Assembly (NCBI RefSeq): GCF_009663145.1 | Contig: NZ_VKHR01000013.1 | Location: 32,649-96,648, forward strand | DNA: 64,000 nucleotides | DNA from: Shewanella sp. TC10 | GTDB taxonomy: Bacteria > Pseudomonadota > Gammaproteobacteria > Enterobacterales > Shewanellaceae | Direction of reading: 5' to 3' | Shown here: positions 51,844 to 60,457 of the stretch, one piece after another | Numbering within the stretch: the stretch's first letter is position 1 | How the letters are laid out: each line of letters starts with the position of its first letter | Position numbers and translations under genes: made by a program | Notes under the pieces: model-generated | What the model was told of the DNA's origin: nothing | Database searches by the model: none | Seen by the model: only the letters and a program-made list of their open reading frames with translations

Positions 51844-51973
51844 CAAACAATTTGTATTCACAAATTCAAGGAAGGAAGTCAAGCATAAGAACCAGGGATA
51901 AGATGAGGTATTGGGGTACATCATCTTGGAGTTCTTGGTTTTCAATAACTAAGTTAGCTATGTCCTGAAAACA
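51815..51973 (-). ncRNA. Candidate trans-acting small RNA (about 159 nt)
   Basis: A full transcription unit can be read on the minus strand: promoter TTGTCA-17-TAATAT, start near 51973, end at the T run near 51815. The 5' domain folds as AAGAAC/GTTCTT around AAGATGA/TCATCTT, exposing a 14-base loop with ACCCC. An open CTTCCTTCC stretch follows, complementary to Shine-Dalgarno-like purines, then a small ATTTGT/ACAAAT hairpin and a GCCCGCTT/AAGCGGGC terminator with eight T residues. These are typical of Hfq-type regulators. No known small RNA was recognised. An internal 31-codon frame runs into the terminator and lacks a ribosome site. Confidence 0.65.
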
Positions 51974-51979
51974 AGATAC

Positions 51980-52008
51980 ATATTAGAGATTTTGCTCTAG
52001 ATTGACAA
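51980..52008 (-). promoter_or_regulatory. Promoter of the small-RNA candidate
   Basis: On the minus strand TTGTCA (52008-52003) and TAATAT (51985-51980) are spaced by exactly 17 bases, close to the sigma70 consensus. Confidence 0.65.
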
Positions 52009-52262
52009 ACTAGAAAAATTTCACTTTCGCATTAGTAAAACTAATCCCATCATTTGGTGCTGTTTTCACTGTAATCACACTTAAGTGATTAAAATGGAAT
52101 AAAACATACTTTATAAGCATGCTAAGTGAATATTTAGTCGTAATAGAACCAAGTATTAATATTATGTAATTGTTAAATATCAGCTGGCTTATAAAATAAT
52201 TCAAAGTATTTTAAATAATTTCATGCTTCGCAAGCCCATGATATCGGGTTGTTTAGCCAGTG

Positions 52263-52278
52263 GGTGACGTGTGTCACT
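52263..52278. promoter_or_regulatory. CRP-like palindrome
   Basis: GTGA-N6-TCAC (52264-52277) matches the CRP core, although flanking bases are G and T in place of the ideal T and A. No adjacent gene explains it. Confidence 0.35.
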
Positions 52279-52531
52279 GTTTATATCTCAACGTTTTGCT
52301 GGCACACGATAACCCTAAGAACCCTTGGTGAATATTATTAATGCTGAAAAAGTAATATCGTTCAATATCTGTTCGTTATTAGCAGTGTTAACCGTATTTA
52401 ACTACTAAAATTGCAAATGATAGTGAGTTGTCGAAAAATTAATTAACTTGGCATAAGCCATAAATTATCTTATCCAAATTTATTTGTAATACTAAAGTTT
52501 GGGAAAGGTAGATATTTATGCTCTTTTTTCA

Positions 52532-52598
52532 ACTTATTTTAGGTACTTTTTGTATGACTTCTTATTAGGTACCTCTTATGGAAATTCTTATAAGGTAC
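52532..52598. repeat. Three AGGTAC motifs at exact 26-base period
   Basis: AGGTAC occurs at 52541, 52567 and 52593. The last two are preceded by CTTCTTATT and ATTCTTATA, and the first by the weaker ACTTATTTT. TATATT, a possible -10, starts at 52605. The array could be an operator or a decayed tandem repeat. Confidence 0.6.
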
Positions 52599-53112
52599 TG
52601 CGCATATATTAGAACGGTTATTTTTTATCTGACTTTTATCAGGCTTGTATTTGGTTTTTACTGACTAGGGAAAACCTTTACAAAATAAAGCACAGGCCGG
52701 TTAATAAAATTTAGTCAGTTTTTTTGACTTGTTCTACGAAGAAAAAACGGCTCACAGAATATGAGAGTTAAGTCGGTTTAAACGTTAACAAGACGTATAT
52801 AAGTATACTGTTTAGTTTAGTGAGCAGAATTAATGAACTTCAAGCCTGAATAAACTTTTGTCGGTTGAAATTTATACGTTTAGAAATTTGATTATTCGCC
52901 GCAAGTCGTTAATAGAATGTAAATTTATCAAGAGTTAACATTAAAGTTTCTTCATTTCTAACGCTTATCCCTGCAAAAGCCGATTATTAATGGCAAATTA
53001 AGTGTTCGGCCTTAAAATAAAGCCTCCTTTACTCAGTCCTTTTGTTCACAAGCGTTAAGGTACTCGGTATAGTAAGCCATCTTTTATTACGCAAAATTCA
53101 CAATCGCTAATT

Positions 53113-53511
53113 ATGTTTACATGGCCTATTTCGATTTATTATGAAGACACCGATGCCGGTGGAGTAGTTTACCATTCTAACTATTTGAACTTCTTTGAAC
53201 GAGCTCGAACTGAATGGTTAAAATCCATGGGTATCGTTCAAAGCAAACTACTTGCAGAAGATATTGCTTTTGTTGTGAAGCATGCCGAATTAGATTTTCG
53301 CATTGCAGCACGATTTGAACAGAACTTATTTGTTGAATCGAAGGTCATAGAATTAAAAAAAGCCTCATTGATCTTTAAGCAGCGTTTGCTTGACGACAAT
53401 GGCGACTGTTATTGTGAAGGCACCATTGTGGTCGCTTGTATAGCGTTATCACGTATGCGACCAAGAGCTATCCCATTAAATATTGTGCAGGAGTTTAATC
53501 GTGCAAGCTGA
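53113..53511 (+). CDS. ybgC: Acyl-CoA thioesterase YbgC of the Tol-Pal cluster
   Basis: YbgC is a hotdog-fold thioesterase acting on short or long acyl-CoA/ACP and associated with phospholipid synthesis enzymes. The 132-residue protein has the YbgC motif YYEDTDAGGVVYHSNYLNFFERARTEWL (catalytic Asp in DTDAGG near residue 16). It is the first gene of the ybgC-tolQRAB-pal-cpoB operon; the tolQ start lies within its last 11 bases. Confidence 0.95.
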   Translation: MFTWPISIYYEDTDAGGVVYHSNYLNFFERARTEWLKSMGIVQSKLLAEDIAFVVKHAELDFRIAARFEQNLFVESKVIELKKASLIFKQRLLDDNGDCYCEGTIVVACIALSRMRPRAIPLNIVQEFNRAS

Positions 53512-54190
53512 AATTTCTTTTATCGGTCTTTTTTTAGAGGCAAGTGTTCTCGTTAAGTTAGTGATGCTAACTTTATTATGCTTATCTATTGCCTCATGGG
53601 CTGTGATTATTCAGCGCCGAAAGTTACTGAATAGCGCTCGCGCAAAATCGATAAAGTTTGAAGATACCTTTTGGTCAGGTGTTGATCTCAATAAATTATA
53701 TAAAGAATTATCTGCTCGTGGTGAAGGGGTTTCAGGTCTTGAAGCTTTATTTGTCGCAGGCTTTAAAGAATATTCACGCTTAAGCCAAGCAAACAGTAAG
53801 TCTCCTGAAGCGGTAATGGATGGCACAACTCGTGCGATGCGAGTGAGTTTGTCGCGCGAAGTTGAGCGTTTAGAAACACACCTTCCTTTATTGGCAACCA
53901 TAGGTTCAACAAGTCCATACATTGGCTTATTTGGAACAGTATGGGGCATCATGAATTCATTTATCGCACTTGGTGCGGTTGAAAATGCGACTTTAACCAT
54001 GGTCGCTCCCGGTATTGCCGAAGCCTTGATTGCTACAGCAATGGGTCTATTTGCCGCGATTCCAGCCGTTATTGGCTACAACCGTTTCTCAACTCAAGTA
54101 GAAAAAATTGAAATGGCTCACGTTAACTTTATGGAAGAGTTCTCTAACATATTGCAACGCCAAGCCTACAGCGAGAAGGAAGCGGGGTAA
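53501..54190 (+). CDS. tolQ: Tol-Pal system proton-channel protein TolQ
   Basis: TolQ, with TolR, forms the proton-driven motor of the Tol-Pal system in the inner membrane (MotA/ExbB family). GTG at 53501 is chosen: AGGAG sits eight bases ahead and the 229-residue product (MQAEISFIGLFLEASVLVKL) matches the E. coli length of 230. Three helices are seen near residues 12-35, 135-160 and 170-195, with IGSTSPYIGLFGTVWGIM as the conserved core. It overlaps ybgC by 11 bases and tolR by one. Confidence 0.95.
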   Translation: MQAEISFIGLFLEASVLVKLVMLTLLCLSIASWAVIIQRRKLLNSARAKSIKFEDTFWSGVDLNKLYKELSARGEGVSGLEALFVAGFKEYSRLSQANSKSPEAVMDGTTRAMRVSLSREVERLETHLPLLATIGSTSPYIGLFGTVWGIMNSFIALGAVENATLTMVAPGIAEALIATAMGLFAAIPAVIGYNRFSTQVEKIEMAHVNFMEEFSNILQRQAYSEKEAG

Positions 54191-54615
54191 TGTATCAACG
54201 CAAGCGCCGTCGCCCGGTCGCCGAAATTAATGTAGTACCTTATATTGATGTGATGTTGGTGTTGTTAATTATCTTTATGGTAACGGCACCGATTGTTTCT
54301 CAAGGGGTCAAAGTTGAATTACCTCAAGGTGAAGCTGAGCCGTTACCTGCTGAAAGCAAACCACCGATAGTTGCATCTATTGATGAGTTTGGTGAGTACT
54401 TTCTAAATGTTGGTAGTGGATCAAATGATGATTCCTTGTCACTCGATGAGATTTCGATTCAAGTTGGAGCAATGATTTTGCTTGAACCTGAAAGGCCTGT
54501 TGTGGTTAAAGCCGATCGTCGTATTCCTTATGAAAATGTCATTCAGTTAATGGTAAGTCTTCAAGGTGCAGGCGTGCCTGCGGTAGGCTTAATGACTGAT
54601 TCGCCTGAGGAGTAA
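54190..54615 (+). CDS. tolR: Tol-Pal system protein TolR
   Basis: TolR (ExbD/MotB-like) spans the inner membrane once and couples proton flow to TolA. The 141-residue protein has the conserved AEINVVPYIDVMLVLLIIFMV with the proton-binding Asp in YIDVML near residue 23, and a periplasmic domain ending VPAVGLMTDSPEE. Its ATG overlaps the tolQ TAA by one base. Confidence 0.95.
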   Translation: MYQRKRRRPVAEINVVPYIDVMLVLLIIFMVTAPIVSQGVKVELPQGEAEPLPAESKPPIVASIDEFGEYFLNVGSGSNDDSLSLDEISIQVGAMILLEPERPVVVKADRRIPYENVIQLMVSLQGAGVPAVGLMTDSPEE

Positions 54616-54619
54616 TTTG

Positions 54620-55555
54620 GTGGCTGCTAAATCTGAATTAACTTTACCCATTACCATTTCTGCTGGTGTGCATGTTGGCGTCATTGTAGCGCTAGCTTTG
54701 GGGATTAGCTTTGAGGACAAACCCAAGCATTTACCTCAAGCCCAGCAATATGAACCGATAGTACAAGCTGTAGTTGTGGATCAGCAACGTATTAATGACC
54801 ATGCTGAAAAACTTAAAAAACAACGTGAAGATTCAGCTCGAATAGAGCGTGAGCGTCAAGCTGAATTAGACAGACAAGCGCGTAAAGCGAAAGAAGAAGT
54901 TCGTAAAGAGCAAGAGCGAATCAAACAGCTTGAAAATCAACGTAAGTTGAAAGAACAAGAAACGCTGAAAGCCAACAATGCAGCGAAAGCCGCTAAGTTA
55001 AAAGAAGCACAAGAGAAAGAAAAAGCACAAAAAGCAGCAGATTTACGCAAGAAGCAAGAAGCTGAACGTCAAGCGGCTGAAAAAAAGGCGGCTGAAAAAC
55101 GCAAAGCAGAAGAAGCTGCAGCAGCCAAAAAACGTGAAGATGAACGTAAACGCAAAGAAGAAGCTGAAAGAAAACGTAAAGCTGAAGAAGCTGAACGTGC
55201 TCGTCAAGAACGAGAAATGGCTGAAGCAATGGCTGCAGAACAAGTTGCTTTATCAGCAACACGGAACAGACAAGTAGTGTCAGAAGTTAATAAATATACT
55301 GCAATGATTAAATCTACCATTCAGCGCAACTTAGTTGTTGATGAGTCTATGCGTGGTAAAAGTTGTCGAGTATTAATCCGCTTAGCGCAAGATGGTTTTG
55401 TGACAGCAAGTCAAACGTTAAGTGGTGACCAAGTGGTTTGCCGTGCAGCGAAAGCTGCGATTAACAAAGCTGGGCGTTTACCTGTTTCATCAGAAGCTGA
55501 TGTTTATAACAAAATGAAAGAAATTAATTTAACCGTATCACCGGAATTTAATTAA
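54620..55555 (+). CDS. tolA: Tol-Pal energy-transducing protein TolA
   Basis: TolA links the TolQR motor to Pal and TolB across the periplasm. It has one N-terminal helix (residues about 10-30), a long charged coiled coil rich in Ala, Lys, Glu and Arg (about 55-215) and a C-terminal domain with the Cys pair GKSCRVLIRL and QVVCRAAKAAI. GTG at 54620 is preferred because AGGAG is seven bases ahead; TTG at 54617 would add one residue. The coiled coil is somewhat shorter than in E. coli (total 311 against 421 residues). Confidence 0.94.
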   Translation: MAAKSELTLPITISAGVHVGVIVALALGISFEDKPKHLPQAQQYEPIVQAVVVDQQRINDHAEKLKKQREDSARIERERQAELDRQARKAKEEVRKEQERIKQLENQRKLKEQETLKANNAAKAAKLKEAQEKEKAQKAADLRKKQEAERQAAEKKAAEKRKAEEAAAAKKREDERKRKEEAERKRKAEEAERARQEREMAEAMAAEQVALSATRNRQVVSEVNKYTAMIKSTIQRNLVVDESMRGKSCRVLIRLAQDGFVTASQTLSGDQVVCRAAKAAINKAGRLPVSSEADVYNKMKEINLTVSPEFN

Positions 55556-55564
55556 AGGAGTCAC

Positions 55565-56893
55565 ATGAAGATTTTGGCAAAATGGTTAACGATATTGGTA
55601 CTTTTGACCAGTACTACGGCTAACGCAGCATTAGATATTGTTATTACTGAGGGTGTAGATGCAGCAAGACCTATTGCTGTCATGCCGTTTGTTTGGAAAG
55701 GAACTGATGCAGCGCCGCAGCAAATTAGTGATGTTGTAACGAGTGATTTAGCAAGAAGCGGCACATTTAGCCCTCTTGATGCTAGAAGCTTACCTCAAGC
55801 AAATATTAGTACTGTAAAAGAGTTTAATGCGACAGGTTGGGAGCAAACTGCTTCTGATGCACTGCTGGTTGGCTCAATTACACCTTATGGTACTAATCAG
55901 TATTTAGTTAGTTTTGATCTGATTGATTTGGTAAAAGCACAACTGCAAACAGACAAAGGTCCCACACCAGCAAGCGATTTATTATTAGAAAGTCGTGAAA
56001 CAGTGATCAGTGAAGCACAGTTCAGACAATATGGTCACCGTATTAGTGACATAGTGTATGAAAAGCTAACAGGTATTCGTGGTGCATTCTTAAGCCGCGT
56101 TGCTTATGTTGTAGTGAAACAAGGGGAGAAGTCTCCGTATCATTTAATGATCTCTGACTACGATGGCTATAATGAACAAATGCTACTGCGCTCTCCAGAG
56201 CCATTGATGTCACCGGCTTGGTCACCAGATGGACGTCGTTTAGCTTATGTTAGTTTTGAGAACCGTAGAGCGGAAATCTTTGTGCAAGATATCTATACTC
56301 AAGAACGTGTTAAGGTGAGCTCGCATCAAGGTATTAATGGCGCACCGAGTTTTTCTCCTGATGGCAAAAAACTTGCTGTAACCTTATCAAAAGATGGTCA
56401 GCCAGAAATTTATATTATTGATATCGCCACTAAAGCTATCAAGCGTGTGACCAATCATTATGCTATTGACACCGAGGCATCTTGGACTCCAGACGGTGAA
56501 TCATTGATTTTCACCTCTGAACGAGGCGGTAGACCACAAATTTATCAAGTGAAATTGAGTACAGGTAAAATTTCACGAGTGACATTCGAAGGCGAGTGGA
56601 ACTTAGGTGGAACAATAACGCCTGATGGTCGTAGCATGATTTTTGTTAACCGTACTAATGGCAAATACAATATTGCGAGAATGGATCTAAAAACTCGCTT
56701 TATGCAGGTACTCACTTCGACTCAACTTGATGAGTCTCCAAGTATTGCACCAAATGGAACCATGGTTATCTATGGTACTACTTACCGAGGCAAACAAGTG
56801 TTAGCCGCGGTATCTATGGATGGACGATTTAAAGCAAGACTACCAGCGGGCCAAGGCGAAGTGAAATCGCCAGCCTGGTCTCCATTTTTATAA
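55565..56893 (+). CDS. tolB: Periplasmic beta-propeller protein TolB
   Basis: TolB is a periplasmic protein with an N-terminal alpha/beta domain and a six-bladed propeller that binds Pal and TolA. The 442-residue precursor has a signal peptide ([21 protein letters not shown]) and repeated [36 protein letters not shown] and [11 protein letters not shown] blades. AAGGAG precedes the ATG. It lies nine bases after tolA and nineteen before pal. Confidence 0.96.
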   Translation: MKILAKWLTILVLLTSTTANAALDIVITEGVDAARPIAVMPFVWKGTDAAPQQISDVVTSDLARSGTFSPLDARSLPQANISTVKEFNATGWEQTASDALLVGSITPYGTNQYLVSFDLIDLVKAQLQTDKGPTPASDLLLESRETVISEAQFRQYGHRISDIVYEKLTGIRGAFLSRVAYVVVKQGEKSPYHLMISDYDGYNEQMLLRSPEPLMSPAWSPDGRRLAYVSFENRRAEIFVQDIYTQERVKVSSHQGINGAPSFSPDGKKLAVTLSKDGQPEIYIIDIATKAIKRVTNHYAIDTEASWTPDGESLIFTSERGGRPQIYQVKLSTGKISRVTFEGEWNLGGTITPDGRSMIFVNRTNGKYNIARMDLKTRFMQVLTSTQLDESPSIAPNGTMVIYGTTYRGKQVLAAVSMDGRFKARLPAGQGEVKSPAWSPFL

Positions 56894-56912
56894 AATTAAT
56901 TAAGGATTACCC

Positions 56913-57464
56913 ATGAATCTGAATAAGTTGTTTAAAGCTATGTTAGTTGTTGTACCTGTAATGGCATTAGGTGCATGTAGCACAACTTCAGAATCTGAAA
57001 CTGATGCAAGTGGTTCAACAAGTGGTTCTACTACCACAACTACTGGCGGTGAATATGGTTCTGGCGGTGTTGAAACTGGTGGCGCTGCGCCAATCTTAAC
57101 TCCAGAAGAACAACAACGTGTCGAGCAAGAAGAGCTACGTGCACAAAACATCATTTATTTTGACTTCGACCGCAGTGAAGTTCAAAGCGAGAATGCTGCC
57201 ATTATCCAAGCACATGGTAACTACTTAGTTGAGCATCCAAATGTACGTGTGCTTATTGAAGGTCATGCAGATGAGCGCGGTACACCAGAGTACAACATTG
57301 CATTAGGCGAGCGTCGTGCTAAAGCTATCGCTAAATATCTACAAGGTATGGGCGTTCAAGCTAGCCAAATGAGTGTTGTGAGCTACGGTGAAGAAAAACC
57401 TTTAGATTTTTCTCGCTCAGAAAGTGGTTTTGCAAAGAACCGTCGTGGTGTTCTAGTTTACTAA
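56913..57464 (+). CDS. pal: Peptidoglycan-associated lipoprotein Pal
   Basis: Pal is an outer-membrane lipoprotein that binds peptidoglycan and concentrates at the septum through Tol. The 183-residue precursor has a lipobox MALGAC (lipidated Cys22), a Ser/Thr/Gly-rich linker (residues 23-55) and an OmpA-like domain: YFDFDRSEVQ, LIEGHADERGTPEYNIALGERRA (key run GHADERGTPEYN), and NRRGVLVY at the end. Confidence 0.97.
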   Translation: MNLNKLFKAMLVVVPVMALGACSTTSESETDASGSTSGSTTTTTGGEYGSGGVETGGAAPILTPEEQQRVEQEELRAQNIIYFDFDRSEVQSENAAIIQAHGNYLVEHPNVRVLIEGHADERGTPEYNIALGERRAKAIAKYLQGMGVQASQMSVVSYGEEKPLDFSRSESGFAKNRRGVLVY

Positions 57465-57529
57465 TAACGTAAAAATTCAACTGACGTTTACGGAAGGCCA
57501 GTCCTACTGGCCAGTTTAGGAGTTTATTG

Positions 57530-58255
57530 ATGAAACATGCTGTTTTAATGGCTGCAATGTTTGTAGCTGCAGGTGCTACTGCTGCACCTGCGCCGGTACA
57601 AGATATTGCTGGTGGTTCAAGTGATGATCGAATTTCGCGTTTAGAACGTATTATTAAGGCGAAACAACAAAGTGAATTTGAAGCACAACAACGTTTAGAT
57701 GCTTTACAACGTGAAGTACTCGATTTACGTGGCATTACTGAACAGCAAGATTACCAAATTAGTCAAATGCTTCAGCGTCAACGTCAGCTTTATGAAGAAA
57801 TCGCCAACTTATCTGCTAGCGCAGCCTCAACAACGGTGACAGTAGCAGATTCAAGTGCTAGTTCTGCTAGTCAATCAACTTTAGGCGAAACAGCGAGCTA
57901 TGAACAAGCTGTTAATCTAGTGCTTAAAGAAAGAAAGTACGATGAAGCTATTCCAGCTTTTAGTGAATTTATCAAACAATACCCTGACTCAACTTATGCT
58001 GCTAATGCAAATTACTGGCTTGGGCAGTTATTATTTAATAAAGGTACCTTTGCAGAAGCTAAGCAAGCTTTTAATACTGTGGTCAGTAAATACCCTAACT
58101 CTAACAAGCGTGGTGATAGTTTAGTTAAACTAGGCATGATTGCTGAGAAAGAGGGTGATAGTGCTGCAGCAAAAGCTTTCTATAATCGTGTATTAAAAGA
58201 ATATGCCAATAGTGCCTCCGCTCGTCTAGCACAACAACAACTGTCGGCTTTATAA
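57530..58255 (+). CDS. cpoB: Cell division coordinator CpoB (YbgF)
   Basis: CpoB is a periplasmic protein linking Tol-Pal to PBP1B during division. The ATG at 57530 has AGGAG seven bases ahead and gives a 241-residue precursor with signal peptide MKHAVLMAAMFVAAGATAA. A trimerising coiled coil covers about residues 28-90, a Ser/Thr-rich linker follows, and three TPR-like repeats make up the C-terminal half (YEQAVNLVLKERKYDEAIPAF, NYWLGQLLFNKGTFAEAKQAF and AAAKAFYNRVLKEYANS). Confidence 0.95.
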   Translation: MKHAVLMAAMFVAAGATAAPAPVQDIAGGSSDDRISRLERIIKAKQQSEFEAQQRLDALQREVLDLRGITEQQDYQISQMLQRQRQLYEEIANLSASAASTTVTVADSSASSASQSTLGETASYEQAVNLVLKERKYDEAIPAFSEFIKQYPDSTYAANANYWLGQLLFNKGTFAEAKQAFNTVVSKYPNSNKRGDSLVKLGMIAEKEGDSAAAKAFYNRVLKEYANSASARLAQQQLSAL

Positions 58256-58326
58256 GCCTAATTTAACTAAAAAACAGCCTCTTAGTTTATTTTTAGTGCA
58301 AACGGCAAAAAAACCATAAATTGCGC

Positions 58327-58354
58327 TTGCATGAGAAGATGAAAAAGGTATTAT
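58327..58354 (+). promoter_or_regulatory. Promoter of the tRNA-Lys cluster
   Basis: TTGCAT (58327-58332) and TATTAT (58349-58354) are 16 bases apart and followed by the GC-rich discriminator GGCGCCC, typical of stringently controlled stable-RNA promoters. A seven-bp hairpin, CAGAACG/CGTTCTG, starts the leader. Confidence 0.7.
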
Positions 58355-58472
58355 AGGCGCCCTCAGAACGGAGCGACGTTCTGGGGTCATTAAACAGGTT
58401 AGATTAACTTATTTTGATGACAGATTGATTGAACTCTATTTATAGTCTTCACTTAATCTAATTATTAAAGAT

Positions 58473-58536
58473 GGGTCGTTAGCTCAGTTGTTTGTTCTCT
58501 TGTTTACAAGAATAGACAGTTGGCTTTCTCTCCAAT
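58473..58536 (+). pseudogene. Degenerate tRNA-Lys with hairpin insertion in the D-loop
   Basis: The first 18 bases match the two tRNA-Lys genes downstream exactly. About 20 foreign bases then interrupt the D-loop, including the perfect hairpin CTTGT-TT-ACAAG. The anticodon arm returns as AGTTGGCTTTCTCTCCAAT with TTAA replaced, so no Lys anticodon is readable, and the T-arm and 3' acceptor half are absent. It should be co-transcribed with the intact genes. Confidence 0.8.
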
Positions 58537-58565
58537 TAAGACATAAGTTTTAGTGAAAAAAAGAT

Positions 58566-58641
58566 GGGTCGTTAGCTCAGTTGGTAGAGCAGTTGGCTTT
58601 TAACCAATTGGTCGAAGGTTCGAATCCTTCACGACCCACCA
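58566..58641 (+). tRNA. tRNA-Lys (anticodon TTT)
   Basis: 76 bases from GGGTCGT to ACGACCCACCA with encoded CCA. The anticodon loop CTTTTAA gives TTT. The D-arm AGCTCAGTTGGTAGAGC and T-arm GGTTCGAATCC are canonical. The position after cpoB mirrors the lysT-type cluster of E. coli. Confidence 0.98.
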
Positions 58642-58707
58642 CTTTCTAAAGGTGTTGCCAGTTAGGCATAGATTTAGACGTAATGAATCGTTACGTAAAA
58701 TATAGAT

Positions 58708-58783
58708 GGGTCGTTAGCTCAGTTGGTAGAGCAGTTGGCTTTTAACCAATTGGTCGAAGGTTCGAATCCTTCACGACCCACCA
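58708..58783 (+). tRNA. tRNA-Lys (anticodon TTT), second identical copy
   Basis: Identical over all 76 bases to the copy at 58566-58641. The 66-base spacer holds an ACGTAA/TTACGT hairpin that may help processing. Confidence 0.98.
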
Positions 58784-59169
58784 CTTTTCTGAAAGTGAGA
58801 TTGCCCGTTTGGCTTTAATTCAGAACCTTCCAAGTAAATCATTATTTTTTATCAATCTTTAACTCTTTCTTGTTTTAAAAATTTTATTAGCTAATAAAAG
58901 CCAGTTTTTTATTAGTTGTTAACACCTCGTTTTTGTCAAACTTTATGCGTCAGTCTTAAGTGCTGTTTTTTAATGGTATTTTATCTTTTAAGTTTCATTC
59001 TACATTTTTAACTAAACCTTAAAGCTTTTAATGGCTTGCTTCAGATCCAATTTTCCTTGTCGATTCAATTTAGCCTTTTCTCATCTACTTTTGTCTAATA
59101 GACCTATTGCTAATGTTGCTTGTTTGTTATGTGGGTCATATTGCAATGGATGATAAGAACAGGGAGAGC
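58784..59169. other. AT-rich upstream region of the porin gene
   Basis: 386 bases, very AT-rich. A CACTTT/AAAGTG hairpin right after the second tRNA may close the tRNA unit but lacks a T run. The porin promoter should lie here; no site could be assigned. Confidence 0.4.
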
Positions 59170-60342
59170 ATGATGAAACAAGCAAAATTGAGTTTAGCAA
59201 TTGGTATTTCGATGCTGGCATTAACCAATGTTAGTTATGCGGATACAGAAATGAAGTTTGGTGGTTACGTGAAAGCTGATGTGATGTTCAGTGATTATGG
59301 TAATGGGGCGCCAGACTCAGGAAGTTTATCTCGTCAGTTTTATGTGCCTGGTACTATTTATGGGGAAGAAGGAAATGGCAATCAAGTTGTCGATTTTCAA
59401 GCCCGTGAAACTCGATTTAATTTTAAAACAGTGTCTGATTTTGATGGTCATAAATTAACGGGGTTTATTGAATTAGACTTTATGACGCATACCGATGGTA
59501 ACGAGCGTGTTTCTAATAGTTATTCGCCGCGTATTCGCCAAGCATTTATAAGCTATGACAATTGGACTGTGGGTCAGACTTGGACCACTTTCCAAAACCC
59601 AGGTGCATTACCTGAAAACTTAGATTTCGTTGGCGCCGCTGAAGGTACACCGTTTGTGCGTCAAGCAATGATCCGCTACACCAATGGCGGTTTCCAATTA
59701 GCAGTAGAAAATCCAGAAACAACCGTTAACCAATACCAAACAGCATCTCGTTTAACCAGTGGTAGCGGAATTGTCCCTGATGTTGTTGCACGGTATAACT
59801 TTAAAACAGAAGGTGGCACAGCTATCTCTGTTGCGGGTATTTTACGTCAGTTAAATGTAGAGCAAAATCTGAAAGATAGTGACGGTGATGTGACACAATC
59901 TATAGATTCAACAGAAATGGGCTACGGCGCTAGCATCGCAGGTGTTATCCCTGTAGGAAACGATGACTTTAAATTCTCAGCGACTTACGGTGAAGGTTTA
60001 GGCCGTTATATGGCGCTTAACTATGCAAATGCAGGTAACCTTGATGCTTCAGGTGAAATTCAGACAATCAGTTCGTATGGTGGTTACGCAGCATATCGTC
60101 ACTGGTGGAATGATAAGTGGCGTTCAAGCTTAACTGTGTCAGCATTTAAAGCTGATAACGATACTATGCTATCAAGTGATCAAGTGAATGCTGAATCATA
60201 TTCTAGCTATATTAACTTACTGTATTCACCCACTAAACCACTCACGTTCGGTGTTGAATACATGTATGCAATGAACGAACGAGAAGATGGCAGTGACGGT
60301 GATTTAAGCCGTATCTTATTCTCGGCTAAATATGTGCTTTAA
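59170..60342 (+). CDS. DcaP-like trimeric outer-membrane porin
   Basis: The 390-residue precursor has a signal peptide (MMKQAKLSLAIGISMLALTNVSYA) and a beta-barrel that starts DTEMKFGGYVKADVMFSDYGNG, a hallmark of DcaP-like porins, and ends with a strand terminating in YVL. RQAFISYDNWTVGQTWTTFQNP is the second recognisable block. ATG at 59170 follows AGGGAGAG; an upstream in-frame ATG at 59107 would disrupt the signal peptide. DcaP porins take up dicarboxylates or small acids; the solute here is unknown. Confidence 0.88.
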   Translation: MMKQAKLSLAIGISMLALTNVSYADTEMKFGGYVKADVMFSDYGNGAPDSGSLSRQFYVPGTIYGEEGNGNQVVDFQARETRFNFKTVSDFDGHKLTGFIELDFMTHTDGNERVSNSYSPRIRQAFISYDNWTVGQTWTTFQNPGALPENLDFVGAAEGTPFVRQAMIRYTNGGFQLAVENPETTVNQYQTASRLTSGSGIVPDVVARYNFKTEGGTAISVAGILRQLNVEQNLKDSDGDVTQSIDSTEMGYGASIAGVIPVGNDDFKFSATYGEGLGRYMALNYANAGNLDASGEIQTISSYGGYAAYRHWWNDKWRSSLTVSAFKADNDTMLSSDQVNAESYSSYINLLYSPTKPLTFGVEYMYAMNEREDGSDGDLSRILFSAKYVL

Positions 60343-60386
60343 GATTGGTGATAAACAGCAACTTTTCCCGATAAATTAGTTGCATT

Positions 60387-60421
60387 AAAAAAGGGTTAAT
60401 TCATTAGAATTAACCCTTTTT
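60387..60421. terminator. Bidirectional terminator between porin and grxA
   Basis: AAGGGTTAATTC, ATTA, GAATTAACCCTT, flanked by A and T runs; works for both convergent genes. Confidence 0.9.
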
Positions 60422-60457
60422 CGTTTAATAACCAATAAACCCGTCGTTATGAACGAT

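Larger units (their letters stand above)
51641..53112. other. 1.5-kb gene-free region between motY and ybgC
   Basis: No protein gene longer than about 65 codons is credible here. The left part has a minus-strand small-RNA candidate (51815-51973) with its promoter. The middle has a CRP-like palindrome (52263-52278). From 52532 to 52598 there are three AGGTAC motifs spaced 26 bases apart, followed by a TATATT box and a weak stem with T run (52660-52725). The remainder is AT-rich and holds the ybgC-tol promoter. Confidence 0.7.

Noticed and set aside
51825..51918. A 31-codon frame inside the small-RNA candidate
   Set aside because: It has no Shine-Dalgarno site, its start lies in a stable stem and its end runs through the terminator hairpin. 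Left as an alternative to be tested by conservation.
52010..52204. A 64-codon minus-strand frame in the motY-ybgC desert
   Set aside because: Its AT-rich, Ile/Phe/Asn-rich content, lack of ribosome site and position just upstream of the small-RNA promoter argue against coding.
52660..52725. Intrinsic terminator (ACTGACTA/TAGTCAGT with seven T)
   Set aside because: The loop is 44 bases long, so the stem is weak as a terminator. It is kept only as part of a speculative finding.
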